Source: Paraburkholderia caffeinitolerans (GTDB taxonomy: Bacteria; Pseudomonadota; Gammaproteobacteria; Burkholderiales; Burkholderiaceae). From it: 44,025 bases of DNA. The stretch lies in NCBI RefSeq assembly GCF_902859945.1, contig NZ_CADIKL010000056.1, forward strand, positions 1 through 44,025, read 5' to 3'. Below the pieces are notes generated by a model, which did not search any database, had not been told where the DNA came from, and saw only the letters and a program-made list of their open reading frames with translations. Positions 8,354 to 15,328 of the stretch are shown one piece after another. Position numbers and translations under genes: made by a program. Within the stretch, counting starts at the first letter, position 1. Each line of letters starts with the position of its first letter.

Positions 8354-8815
8354 TTGAGCCCGACGATCCACGTGCGCGAAGTCACGCCCGCCGACTACGA
8401 CGCATGGCGCCCGCTCTGGGACGGCTATAACCACTTCTATGGCCGCTCCGGCCCCACCGCGCTGCCCGAGGCGATCACGCAAACCACGTGGACGCGCTTC
8501 TTCGACGGCTACGAGCCCATGCACGCCTTCGTCGCGCTGCAAGGCGAACGCATGGTGGGCCTCGTGCACTTCATCTATCACCGCAACACCACGCTCGAGG
8601 GCCCGATCTGCTATTTGCAGGATCTGTTCACGAGCGAGGATGCACGCGGCAAGGGCGTGGGACGCGCGCTGATCGAAGCGGTGTATGCGCACGCGAAAGC
8701 TTCGAATTCGGCGCGCGTCTACTGGCACACGCACGAAACGAATCACACGGCCATGCGCCTTTACGACGCCGTGGCCGACAAGCCAGGCTTCGTCATGTAT
8801 CGCAAGAACGTGTGA
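8354..8815 (+). CDS. GNAT-family N-acetyltransferase
   Basis: A 153-residue protein with the GNAT fold. The acetyl-CoA pyrophosphate-binding loop is RGKGVGRA (residues 98-105) within LFTSEDARGKGVGRALIEAV, and the later strand-helix SARVYWHTHETNHTAMRLYD is typical of the family. The start is TTG at 8354, supported by AAGGAG (8341-8346) seven bases upstream; there is no suitable ATG nearby. The acceptor substrate cannot be deduced. Its closeness to polyamine genes makes a polyamine acceptor conceivable, but nothing in the sequence shows it. Confidence 0.88.
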   Translation: MSPTIHVREVTPADYDAWRPLWDGYNHFYGRSGPTALPEAITQTTWTRFFDGYEPMHAFVALQGERMVGLVHFIYHRNTTLEGPICYLQDLFTSEDARGKGVGRALIEAVYAHAKASNSARVYWHTHETNHTAMRLYDAVADKPGFVMYRKNV

Positions 8816-8828
8816 GGCGCGAGCGTTC

Positions 8829-9410
8829 TCAGTCGAGATCTTTCACGAGCGCGGCGCGCACGTCGCAGTCGATAATCTGGTCCGGCACGCGATAGTTTGG
8901 GTGATCGCAGCCGATCATGAGCGCCGCGCCCTCGCGCAGGCGCTTTTTCATTGGCGACGTGAGTTCGAAGCGCACGAAGTGCACCGCCGAGGTCTTCTCG
9001 GCGTTGTCGCGCTCGAGGTCTTCGTCGGCAATGGCGTAGACGGGCGGCTCCCCCTCCACCTGCAGAAAGACGCGGTCTTCGATGCCGATGAGCCGCGCCA
9101 GCGCCGCGCGCCGCTCGATCTCGTTCTCGTACTCGATCTGCATCGTGGCCTTGAGGTTGCTTCCGTCCGGCACCAGCGGCAAATAGGCGTCGAGCTCGCC
9201 CTGGATGCCGTCTTCCTCGAAGATCTTCTCGATGTGCAGCATCTCCTGGATCTGATAGCGGATCGTCGCTTCGTCTTCGAAGAGAAAGGTCAGGTGATTG
9301 CCCAGCGCCACGGCGCGGCGTTTCTTGTGCTCGATGATGCGGTTGCGTATCTCGGTGCGCTGCTTCGCATAGGCTTCGAGCGAGAGCAGCGAGTTTCTTG
9401 CGATCATCAT
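8829..9410 (-). CDS. DUF3501 family protein
   Basis: A 193-residue soluble protein that I recognise as DUF3501, a family without assigned function. It is acidic, has no signal peptide or membrane segment, and carries the conserved-looking HLTFLFEDEATIRYQIQEML block near residues 38-57. The ATG at 9410 has GAGGT seven bases ahead; a longer GTG form from 9449 would begin inside a hairpin and is less likely. It is last in a minus-strand series with the Fe-S protein (68 bases upstream) and rubrerythrin. From my knowledge of related genomes, these three families recur together, suggesting a shared redox role; the job of DUF3501 in it is unknown. Confidence 0.82.
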   Translation of the reverse strand: MMIARNSLLSLEAYAKQRTEIRNRIIEHKKRRAVALGNHLTFLFEDEATIRYQIQEMLHIEKIFEEDGIQGELDAYLPLVPDGSNLKATMQIEYENEIERRAALARLIGIEDRVFLQVEGEPPVYAIADEDLERDNAEKTSAVHFVRFELTSPMKKRLREGAALMIGCDHPNYRVPDQIIDCDVRAALVKDLD

Positions 9411-9436
9411 CAGGTGTACCTCATGCGTGAATGCTT

Positions 9437-9460
9437 TAGGGTCCGGCACGCCGGACCCTA
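9437..9460. other. Perfect 11-bp inverted repeat between the Fe-S and DUF3501 genes
   Basis: TAGGGTCCGGC (9437-9447) and GCCGGACCCTA (9450-9460) are exact reverse complements separated by two bases, giving a very stable hairpin between the two cistrons. On the minus strand no T-run follows, so it looks more like an intercistronic RNA structure (stability or processing) than a full terminator. Confidence 0.6.
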
Positions 9461-9478
9461 TTTACATTGCAATCCTTA

Positions 9479-10828
9479 TCAAATCCCATAGGCGCGGCGC
9501 AGCAGCGTAAGCGGATGCGCGAGCGGCGGGCCGCCTTGGGCGTTGCCGAGCTTGTTCTCGTCGATGCCCTGCACGATGTGATGCCCCGCGAGCTGGCAAT
9601 CCGAGGAGACGAAATCGGGCTCGCCCTGCGCCATCTGCTTGAACACGGGCGCGCCAATTTTCATCGCCATCGCGTGAAACTCCTTCTTCACGCCGAAGGT
9701 GCCCGCGTGACCCGAGCAGCGCTCGACCACGTTGACCTTGGTTTCGGGCACGAGCGAAAGCAGGTCGGAGGTCTTGCGGCCGATGTTCTGCACGCGCGCG
9801 TGGCAAGGTACGTGATACGAGACATTGCCGAGCGGGGTGCGGAAATCGGTCTTGAGCAGGCCGTCGCGGTTGCGCGCCACGAAGTATTCGAACGGGTCCC
9901 AGAACGCTTCGCTCACGGCGCGCGTGTCGGCGTCGTCGGGGAACATCAGTGGCAGCTCGTGCTTGTACATCAGCACGCAGCTCGGCACCGCGCCCAGCAG
10001 CGCATAGCCTTCGCGCGCGTACTGCGCGAGCACCGGCATGTTCTCGGCCTGCTTCTTCGCCACGCCTTCGAGGTTGCCCTGTTCGAGCAGCGGCATGCCG
10101 CAGCACGCCTCGCTCTTCACCAGCACGTACGGAATGGCGTTGTGATCGAGCACCGCCAGCAGGTCATGGCCGATGCCCGGTTCGTTGAAATTCACATAGC
10201 AAGTGGCGTAGATCGCGACCTTGCCCGGCGTGCGCTCGCCGTCGCGCACCTCGCTCGCCGTGGCCTTGCTTGCCGCGCTGCGGAACTTGCGCGCGGCAAA
10301 CGACGGCAGCCACGCTTTGCGGTCCACGCCCAGCGCATCTTCCATCACGGCGCGCATCGCCTTCGTGCCGTTCACCGCGTTGACGGTTTGCGTGACCACC
10401 GGAATGCCCGCGAGATGGCCGAGCGCGTCGGTGTTCGAGAGCACACGGTCGCGCAGCTGCACCTCGCCGTTGCGGTAATGAATGGCCTTCGCGCGCAACA
10501 TCAGATGCGGGAAATCCACGTTCCACGGATGCGGCGGCACATAGGGACACTTCGTCATGTAGCAGAGGTCGCACAGATAGCACTGGTCGACCACTTTCGG
10601 AAATTGGGCCTTGTCGACGTCGTGGGCTTCGCCGCTATCGGTTTCGTCGACGAGATCGAATAACGCCGGAAACGCACCGCAGAGCGAAACGCAGCGCCGG
10701 CAACCCGCGCAGATATCGAACACGCGCGTGAGCTCGGTGTCGAGCTGCGCCTGGTCGTAGAACGCGTCGGATCGCCAGTCGAGCGGGTGGCGGGTCGGCG
10801 CTTCGAGACTGCCTTCCTTGTGGGGCAT
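9479..10828 (-). CDS. Double-cluster Fe-S protein with CCG domains (HdrD/GlpC-like)
   Basis: A 449-residue heterodisulfide-reductase-related protein. An N-terminal ferredoxin-like region carries two cysteine sets, C40/C43/C46/C50 and C83/C86/C89/C94, for two 4Fe-4S clusters. Two cysteine-rich CCG-type domains follow: the first keeps ACCGMP, while in the second the paired Cys is replaced (RCSGHAGTFG). The family transfers electrons to or from quinones, disulfides or partner oxidoreductases. No flavin domain is fused, so a partner must supply electrons. It lies between rubrerythrin and DUF3501 on the same strand, suggesting an electron path that feeds a peroxide-reducing or diiron protein. The true substrate is unknown. 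Confidence 0.85.
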   Translation of the reverse strand: MPHKEGSLEAPTRHPLDWRSDAFYDQAQLDTELTRVFDICAGCRRCVSLCGAFPALFDLVDETDSGEAHDVDKAQFPKVVDQCYLCDLCYMTKCPYVPPHPWNVDFPHLMLRAKAIHYRNGEVQLRDRVLSNTDALGHLAGIPVVTQTVNAVNGTKAMRAVMEDALGVDRKAWLPSFAARKFRSAASKATASEVRDGERTPGKVAIYATCYVNFNEPGIGHDLLAVLDHNAIPYVLVKSEACCGMPLLEQGNLEGVAKKQAENMPVLAQYAREGYALLGAVPSCVLMYKHELPLMFPDDADTRAVSEAFWDPFEYFVARNRDGLLKTDFRTPLGNVSYHVPCHARVQNIGRKTSDLLSLVPETKVNVVERCSGHAGTFGVKKEFHAMAMKIGAPVFKQMAQGEPDFVSSDCQLAGHHIVQGIDENKLGNAQGGPPLAHPLTLLRRAYGI

Positions 10829-10918
10829 GACGTCTCCGGTTCTAGTTGTTTCTTCTGGTTATAAGGGTGCGTTCGCGCAGGCACACGAAAAGCACCGCGA
10901 AAGACACGCGAAATGCGG

Positions 10919-10943
10919 CGCGCGCGGGCGAGCCTCGCGCGCG
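10919..10943. other. GC-only hairpin between rubrerythrin and Fe-S genes
   Basis: CGCGCGCG (10919-10926) and CGCGCGCG (10936-10943) flank GGCGAGCCT, which itself can pair GGC with GCC. There is no T-run on either strand, so this is a possible RNA structure in the 140-base gap rather than a clear terminator. Confidence 0.35.
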
Positions 10944-10968
10944 CGGTGGCGGCCCTGTGACCGCGGCC

Positions 10969-11391
10969 CTAGTCGGTCAGGGCGTCCAGTGCCTTCGTAT
11001 AGCGGTTCGCGTGGCTGCGCTCCGCCTTGGCGAGCGTCTCGAACCAATTGGCGATTTCGTCGAAGCCTTCGTCGCGCGCGACCTTGGCCATGCCGGGATA
11101 CATATCCGTGTATTCGTGCGTTTCGCCCGCGATCGCCGACTGCAGATTCAGACGCGAACTGCCGAACGGCAAACCCGTCGCGGGGTCGCCTACGGCTTCC
11201 AGATACTCGAGGTGGCCGTGCGCGTGGCCGGTTTCGCCTTCGGCGGTCGAGCGGAACAGCGCGGCGACGTCGTTCTGGCCTTCCACATCGGCCTTGGCCG
11301 CGAAATAGAGGTAGCGGCGATTCGCCTGCGATTCGCCCGCGAAGGCGTCCTTGAGATTTTGTTCCGTCTTCGAGCCTTTGAGCTGTGCCAT
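10969..11391 (-). CDS. Rubrerythrin-family diiron protein (no rubredoxin domain)
   Basis: A 140-residue four-helix ferritin-like protein. Diiron ligands are in place: E20 (AGESQAN), E53 with H56 (EGETGHAHGH), E90/E93 (AGETHEYTDMY) and E124 with H127 (KAERSHANRY). The C-terminal rubredoxin domain of classical rubrerythrin is missing, so electrons must come from a separate donor. The Fe-S protein encoded downstream is the obvious candidate, by inference. The family reduces hydrogen peroxide. AAGGAGG lies just ahead of the ATG. It is the first gene of the minus-strand redox set and probably follows a promoter in the 11.4-11.5 kb gap. Confidence 0.88.
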   Translation of the reverse strand: MAQLKGSKTEQNLKDAFAGESQANRRYLYFAAKADVEGQNDVAALFRSTAEGETGHAHGHLEYLEAVGDPATGLPFGSSRLNLQSAIAGETHEYTDMYPGMAKVARDEGFDEIANWFETLAKAERSHANRYTKALDALTD

Positions 11392-11731
11392 CTATGCCTC
11401 CTTCAAACTTCCGGATTCGGGGGGACGCGGCGCTGCGCATCTTCGTGCGGTGCAGCAGGGCATGAGCGCGGTCTACGCCGCTCTATCAATTTAGGAAATG
11501 TCGTTTGTGTTCCCAATTGTGATTTTCAATCCCGCCGATAGCCGGACGGTCTCCGGCCCAGCGACGCCTTGCCGCACGCGCTGGGCACCCTTATACGGCG
11601 GGCCTGTGCGACCGGCCTATCCCAATATATGTATAAAGGCCTTGAACACCGAATCATCCGACCTAGACTTAGTTTTCGGCCAGATTCGCGCGCCCGCCCG
11701 CGCGCCCTTTTGAAGCCATTTCGGAGCTCAC
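11392..11731. other. Intergenic region between divergent rubrerythrin and DUF3564 genes
   Basis: No gene is supported here. For the minus strand there is a plausible sigma70 promoter: TTGGGA (11516-11511), a 17-base spacer and TAAATT (11493-11488), each matching consensus at four of six positions. Towards the plus-strand gene there is an AT-rich patch with ATATATGTATAAAG at 11625-11638. The two promoters would be divergent. Confidence 0.35.
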
Positions 11732-12091
11732 ATGCGATTGACTATTTTGATCAACGGTCCGGACCCGACTGTGAATCATGACTTTGCCGTGCTCTGGCTC
11801 GATACCGACCAGCAACGCTGGTCGCGCGAGTCGCACGATGGCATCGACCTTCCCGCCTGGGGCGAGATGCGCGATGCAGATGGTGTGACGGCGCTATGCG
11901 CGCCGCTCGACGATTCTCCCCTCTGTACCCTGCGCGGCCTGCACGTGAACCGCCGCCAGGAAATCAGTTCGGCCCACGGCGACGCCACGTGGTCGTGCGA
12001 AACCTCGCACGCGCACATGGAAGGCCAATGGCGCCTGCAGGCTGTGGACCGCCAGATGGTCCACGCCGAAAACGCGCTGTTCGCGGGCTGA
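11732..12091 (+). CDS. DUF3564 family protein
   Basis: A 119-residue protein that I recognise as DUF3564, a small family seen in Burkholderia and relatives; function unknown. It begins MRLTILINGPDPTVNHDFAV, has no signal peptide or membrane segment, and is rich in Trp, His and Asp. Two Cys (ALCAPL, PLCTLRG) fall in the middle and a third in WSCETSHAHMEG. The ATG has GGAG five bases ahead. It stands alone: divergent from rubrerythrin and followed by a hairpin that looks like a terminator. Its fold cannot be told by eye. Confidence 0.8.
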   Translation: MRLTILINGPDPTVNHDFAVLWLDTDQQRWSRESHDGIDLPAWGEMRDADGVTALCAPLDDSPLCTLRGLHVNRRQEISSAHGDATWSCETSHAHMEGQWRLQAVDRQMVHAENALFAG

Positions 12092-12139
12092 TGCATCGCG
12101 CGTAGCCCGCGCGCTTCACTCCTCCAGCTTTCCCGCCTT

Positions 12140-12174
12140 GCGGCGTCGCCCTTCCGGCGGCGCCGCATTGTTTT
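12140..12174 (+). terminator. Probable terminator after the DUF3564 gene
   Basis: GCGGCGTCGCC (12140-12150) pairs with GGCGGCGCCGC (12156-12166) through a CTTCC loop with one G-U type mismatch, followed by ATTGTTTT. The stem is strong and the T-run is interrupted once. Confidence 0.6.
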
Positions 12175-12353
12175 GCTGCGCGCGCACCTGAGTTCGAGAT
12201 GGCCGTGCGCAGTCTCGCCCGCTATACTTTCACGCCCTTACAGGTCCTTTCAGGAACGCGACGGCACGCGCACGATACCCACGACGCGCGCGCCGCTTAC
12301 GCATTCCGGGGCCATCCCCGACTCGCTGCTTTGCCGTTTTTGCCGATTTGCCG

Positions 12354-13166
12354 ATGAAGAAGCTGTTTGCCTGCCTGACCCTGGCCCTTGCCGGCCACGC
12401 GTTCGCCGCACCCGCCGTGCCTACTGCACCTGCAGCACCCGCAACGTCCGCCTGCGCCCAGTTGGTTCCGGGCGGCCAGTTCCCCACGCTCAGCAACCCG
12501 CGCATGGCGCCGAAAACGCGCATGCTCTGCTATTCCGATTTCGTGGTGCTGCACTCGGGCGTCACGCACGGCCCGCTCTGGTCGGCGGAACACCTGACAC
12601 GCGATCACCTCGAAGCCGCGAAGGACATGACGCGCACGAACCGCTTCTTCGAAGACGAGCGCCTGCCCGCCGGCGAAGGCGCGACGCTCGCCGACTACAA
12701 GCGCAGCGGCTTCGACCGCGGCCACATGAGTCCCGCAGGCAACCGCTGGAACCCGCAGGCGATGGCCGAATCGTTCTCGCTCGCGAACATCGTGCCGCAG
12801 AACCGTGAGAACAATCAGCGGCTGTGGTCCCATATCGAAACAGCGGTGCGCAAGCTCGCGACGAAATACGGCGACGCCTATGTCGTAACCGGGCCGCTCT
12901 TCTCGGGCGCGCAGTTGCAGACGATCGGCGCGTCGCGCGTGCTGGTGCCCACGCAGATCTTCAAGGTGGTGTACGTGCCCTCGCAGCAGTTGGCGTTCGC
13001 CATCGTCGCGAACAACACGAGCGTCGATAGCTATGACGTGCGTTCGGTGCGCGACCTCGAAACGCAAAGCGGCATTGCGTTCCCGGGCATTCCCGCGAAC
13101 GTCGCCGCGCGGGCGTCAGTGTCGTTCAACGGCCGCGCATTTGCCGTGCGCAAATGGGGCTGGTAA
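12354..13166 (+). CDS. Secreted DNA/RNA non-specific endonuclease
   Basis: A 270-residue nuclease of the beta-beta-alpha-metal (NUC1/EndA) family. Residues 1-19 are a signal peptide ending HAFA, followed by an Ala/Pro linker, so it acts in the periplasm or outside. The catalytic motif is DRGH at 121-124 in GFDRGHMSPAGNRW (H124 general base) and the metal-binding Asn is N154 in SLANIVPQNRENNQRLW. Family members cut DNA and RNA without sequence preference. The ATG at 12354 is used; a TTG lies two codons earlier and no convincing ribosome site precedes either. No immunity-type partner gene is adjacent, so nutrient scavenging or extracellular DNA turnover is more likely than a toxin role. Confidence 0.9.
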   Translation: MKKLFACLTLALAGHAFAAPAVPTAPAAPATSACAQLVPGGQFPTLSNPRMAPKTRMLCYSDFVVLHSGVTHGPLWSAEHLTRDHLEAAKDMTRTNRFFEDERLPAGEGATLADYKRSGFDRGHMSPAGNRWNPQAMAESFSLANIVPQNRENNQRLWSHIETAVRKLATKYGDAYVVTGPLFSGAQLQTIGASRVLVPTQIFKVVYVPSQQLAFAIVANNTSVDSYDVRSVRDLETQSGIAFPGIPANVAARASVSFNGRAFAVRKWGW

Positions 13167-13214
13167 GAACCGTGTGACGAAGGCCGGCCGCGCGCCGGCT
13201 ACCACTACGAATCG

Positions 13215-13823
13215 CTATAAATCGAGCCGCGAAACCTTGGTGCCTTCGAGCGAGGCGCCCGCCATCAGGCCGGCGTTGGTGAGCACGAAGGCCTCGATCG
13301 GATTGACCGCCGTGGTCGTATCGATCTGCCCGTTCGCGCCCATCTTCACGAGCGCGACGGTGGCGTCCGCGCCCGCCTTCCAGCCGCTGCTGCGCTTGAA
13401 ACGCTCCAAGGCGCCCCGGGTCATGAAGGCATAAAAAACGGCGCGCGACTGTGCGCCGATCTGGAAGCCGAACGAGCCCGCCGTGGTGCTGAAGTAGCCG
13501 ACGGAGCGGCCATCGGCGCGCAACGCGCCGCGCCCGTACTCGCCGCCCACGCCAAAGGCCGCGCCCACCACCTCGGGAAACACCAGCACGGCGCTGGACT
13601 TGCCCACCAGCTCGCGCGAGCCCTTCACCGTGCCATAGAGACGCGCCAGCGCGGCATCGACATCAGTGTCGATCTCGCGGCGCAGGCGGGCGTTCTTTTC
13701 CGCGGCGGCGTCGGCATTGCCGGGCCCTGTTGTGGTGCACGCGCCCAGCACCGTGAACGACGCCAGCGACGCCATCGATGCAGCAGTTCGCCCACCCGCC
13801 GCGATGAATTGCCTTCTGTTCAT
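13215..13823 (-). CDS. SYLF-domain (YSC84-like) lipoprotein with twin-arginine signal
   Basis: A 202-residue protein with a SYLF lipid-binding domain (about residues 55-202; SAVLVFPEVVGAAFGVGGEYG, then YFSTTAGSFGFQIGAQS). The N-terminus MNRRQFIAAGG has a twin-arginine pattern, and VLGAC (25-29) is a lipobox with the lipidated Cys at 29, so it may be a Tat-exported lipoprotein. SYLF proteins bind phosphoinositides in eukaryotes; the bacterial role is unclear. The ATG at 13823 is preferred over starts further upstream because the signal begins there. It is the second gene after the LysM/LytM lipoprotein, 22 bases apart, so both probably share an envelope role. Confidence 0.85.
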   Translation of the reverse strand: MNRRQFIAAGGRTAASMASLASFTVLGACTTTGPGNADAAAEKNARLRREIDTDVDAALARLYGTVKGSRELVGKSSAVLVFPEVVGAAFGVGGEYGRGALRADGRSVGYFSTTAGSFGFQIGAQSRAVFYAFMTRGALERFKRSSGWKAGADATVALVKMGANGQIDTTTAVNPIEAFVLTNAGLMAGASLEGTKVSRLDL

Positions 13824-13845
13824 TTTGCTTCGCACTCCCATTGAA

Positions 13846-14739
13846 CTACGGCTGCTTGCGCGGCAATTGCGCAAGCGGATCGACCGGCTTGCCGTTCTCG
13901 CGAACTTCGAACAGCAGCGCGCCCACGCCCACCGCGTCCGCGCCGCTCGTGGCGATCTGCTGGCCCAGCTTCACGGTGTCGCCCTGCTTCACAAGCAGCC
14001 GGCCGTTGCGGCCATACGCGGTGATCAGGTGCGCGTCGTGCTTGACGATGACGAGCTTGCCGTAGCCCTTGATGCCGCTGCCGGCATACATCACGCGCCC
14101 CGCCGCTGCCGCCTTCACAGGCGCGCCCGGCGCACACGCGACGACGATGCCCCGCTGCTTGCCAGGCGCGAACGGCGTGACGACGCTCCCGCTCACCGGC
14201 CAGGCGAGCCGCGCATTGGTGCGCGCAGCGGCGGCGGGCGGGACGGGCGCGTTCGCGCTCGGGGCCGAAGGCGCGGCGGCCGGCGGCGGCGATGCGGGCG
14301 CCGCCAGGCTTTTGGCGGGCGCGGAACCAGGAGTGGGTGCCGCGACGGATGCCTTCACGGGCGGCGCAACTCGCAGCAGTTGCCCCACTTTCACCGTGCC
14401 CGAAGCGGGCAGCTTGTTCCAGGCGGCGATATCGGCGGCGCGTTGCTTGTGGGTGACCGCAATGCGACTGAGCGTGTCGCCGGCCTTGACGCGATAAAAC
14501 TCGGCCGTGGCGCTGGATGGCGGCACTTCGGCCACCACAGCCGGAGCCGATGTTTCGATCGGCGTCGCGCTCGGGGCCGACGAAGGCGCGGCGGCCTCGC
14601 TGGCGGCGGCCGGCGCGTCGTCGGCCACGGAGGCGGACGAATGCCACGGTGTGACCGTGCAGGCGCCGAGCATGGCGGCGGACGCGGCAGCGATGGCCAC
14701 GGCCGCAGCGATTTCGGCACCCTTGTCTAGAATTCCCAT
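13846..14739 (-). CDS. LysM and degenerate M23 (LytM) lipoprotein, NlpD-like
   Basis: A 297-residue envelope protein. A signal with lipobox LGAC puts the lipidated Cys at 27. A LysM peptidoglycan-binding domain covers about 81-124 (FYRVKAGDTLSRIA), then an Ala/Pro-rich linker to about 175, then an M23 fold to the end. Active M23 enzymes have an HxxxD motif and HxH; here the first region reads GKQRGIVVACAP without the His-Asp pair and the last reads ALLFEVR instead of LHFEVR. It is therefore probably catalytically dead and, like NlpD or EnvC, an activator of cell-wall amidases at division. AAGGAG precedes the ATG by five bases. NlpD itself is usually larger and sits near rpoS, so this is a paralogue. 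Confidence 0.87.
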   Translation of the reverse strand: MGILDKGAEIAAAVAIAAASAAMLGACTVTPWHSSASVADDAPAAASEAAAPSSAPSATPIETSAPAVVAEVPPSSATAEFYRVKAGDTLSRIAVTHKQRAADIAAWNKLPASGTVKVGQLLRVAPPVKASVAAPTPGSAPAKSLAAPASPPPAAAPSAPSANAPVPPAAAARTNARLAWPVSGSVVTPFAPGKQRGIVVACAPGAPVKAAAAGRVMYAGSGIKGYGKLVIVKHDAHLITAYGRNGRLLVKQGDTVKLGQQIATSGADAVGVGALLFEVRENGKPVDPLAQLPRKQP

Positions 14740-14899
14740 GACGCTCCTTGTTCGACCTGCAGGAATATCTGCGCCGAGCGGCGCAGGTGCGTCATGATCA
14801 AGGGTTTGCCGCGAAGCGCAGCGGATTCGCGTGCCAGTTCTGACTCACGTCAAGATGAACGACATGCGGGCGGGATGCGGCGGATTTTCGGGAAGATGT

Positions 14900-14929
14900 T
14901 TGATGGCGTAGCGGACCGCTTCTTATAAT
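14900..14929 (+). promoter_or_regulatory. Sigma70-type promoter for the small gene at 14966
   Basis: TTGATG (14900-14905), an 18-base spacer and a perfect TATAAT (14924-14929). Transcription would start near 14936, about 30 bases ahead of the GTG start. Confidence 0.65.
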
Positions 14930-14965
14930 GCGGGCCCGCGCATCGCGCTCAAGGAGGAACTGAAG

Positions 14966-15226
14966 GTGTTCGACGCATACGCAAACGACGACGATGTCCT
15001 GAACGTGCAAGGCGACGCGCTCACGCTCACGAACGGCACCACGCGCGTGACGCTTGCCGGCACGCTCGAACTCACGCGCGACAAACGCGGCCTCGCCGCC
15101 GCGCTCGCGCTGAAGGCCGCGCTCGACAGCGTGGTCGCGAAGCTCCAGGCCGACCCGCACTTGCCCGCGCAGGTCAAGGACGAGCCGGACGCGAAGCCCG
15201 GCGTCGTCGACAACCCGTTCAACTGA
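14966..15226 (+). CDS. Small conserved-looking protein of unknown function
   Basis: An 86-residue protein that I cannot name. It has no signal or membrane segment. The first half alternates beta-like stretches (VLNVQGDALTLTNGTTRVTL) and the second is helical and basic-to-acidic, ending DAKPGVVDNPFN. It begins with GTG at 14966, supported by AAGGAGG (14951-14957) eight bases ahead and by a consensus promoter with TATAAT at 14924-14929, so expression is very likely. It stands between the divergent LysM/LytM lipoprotein gene and a hairpin-rich stretch at 15251-15298. Confidence 0.75.
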   Translation: MFDAYANDDDVLNVQGDALTLTNGTTRVTLAGTLELTRDKRGLAAALALKAALDSVVAKLQADPHLPAQVKDEPDAKPGVVDNPFN

Positions 15227-15250
15227 TATCGCCGCGGCGGCAACGCCTCT

Positions 15251-15298
15251 CAAGAAAACGCCGGGCCGCCCCAAGTTTTCTTGAACCCCCTCGGGGGG
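15251..15298. repeat. Palindromic intergenic element between convergent genes
   Basis: CAAGAAAAC (15251-15259) and GTTTTCTTG (15275-15283) are exact reverse complements around a GC-rich loop, and CCCCC (15286-15290) TC GGGGGG (15293-15298) forms a second hairpin. The second block and the GGCCTGACGCGAAGCGGCAGG that follows resemble a repeated intergenic element I know from Burkholderiales genomes. It probably ends transcription from both sides. Confidence 0.5.
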
Positions 15299-15328
15299 CC
15301 TGACGCGAAGCGGCAGGTCCGGGGGCGC

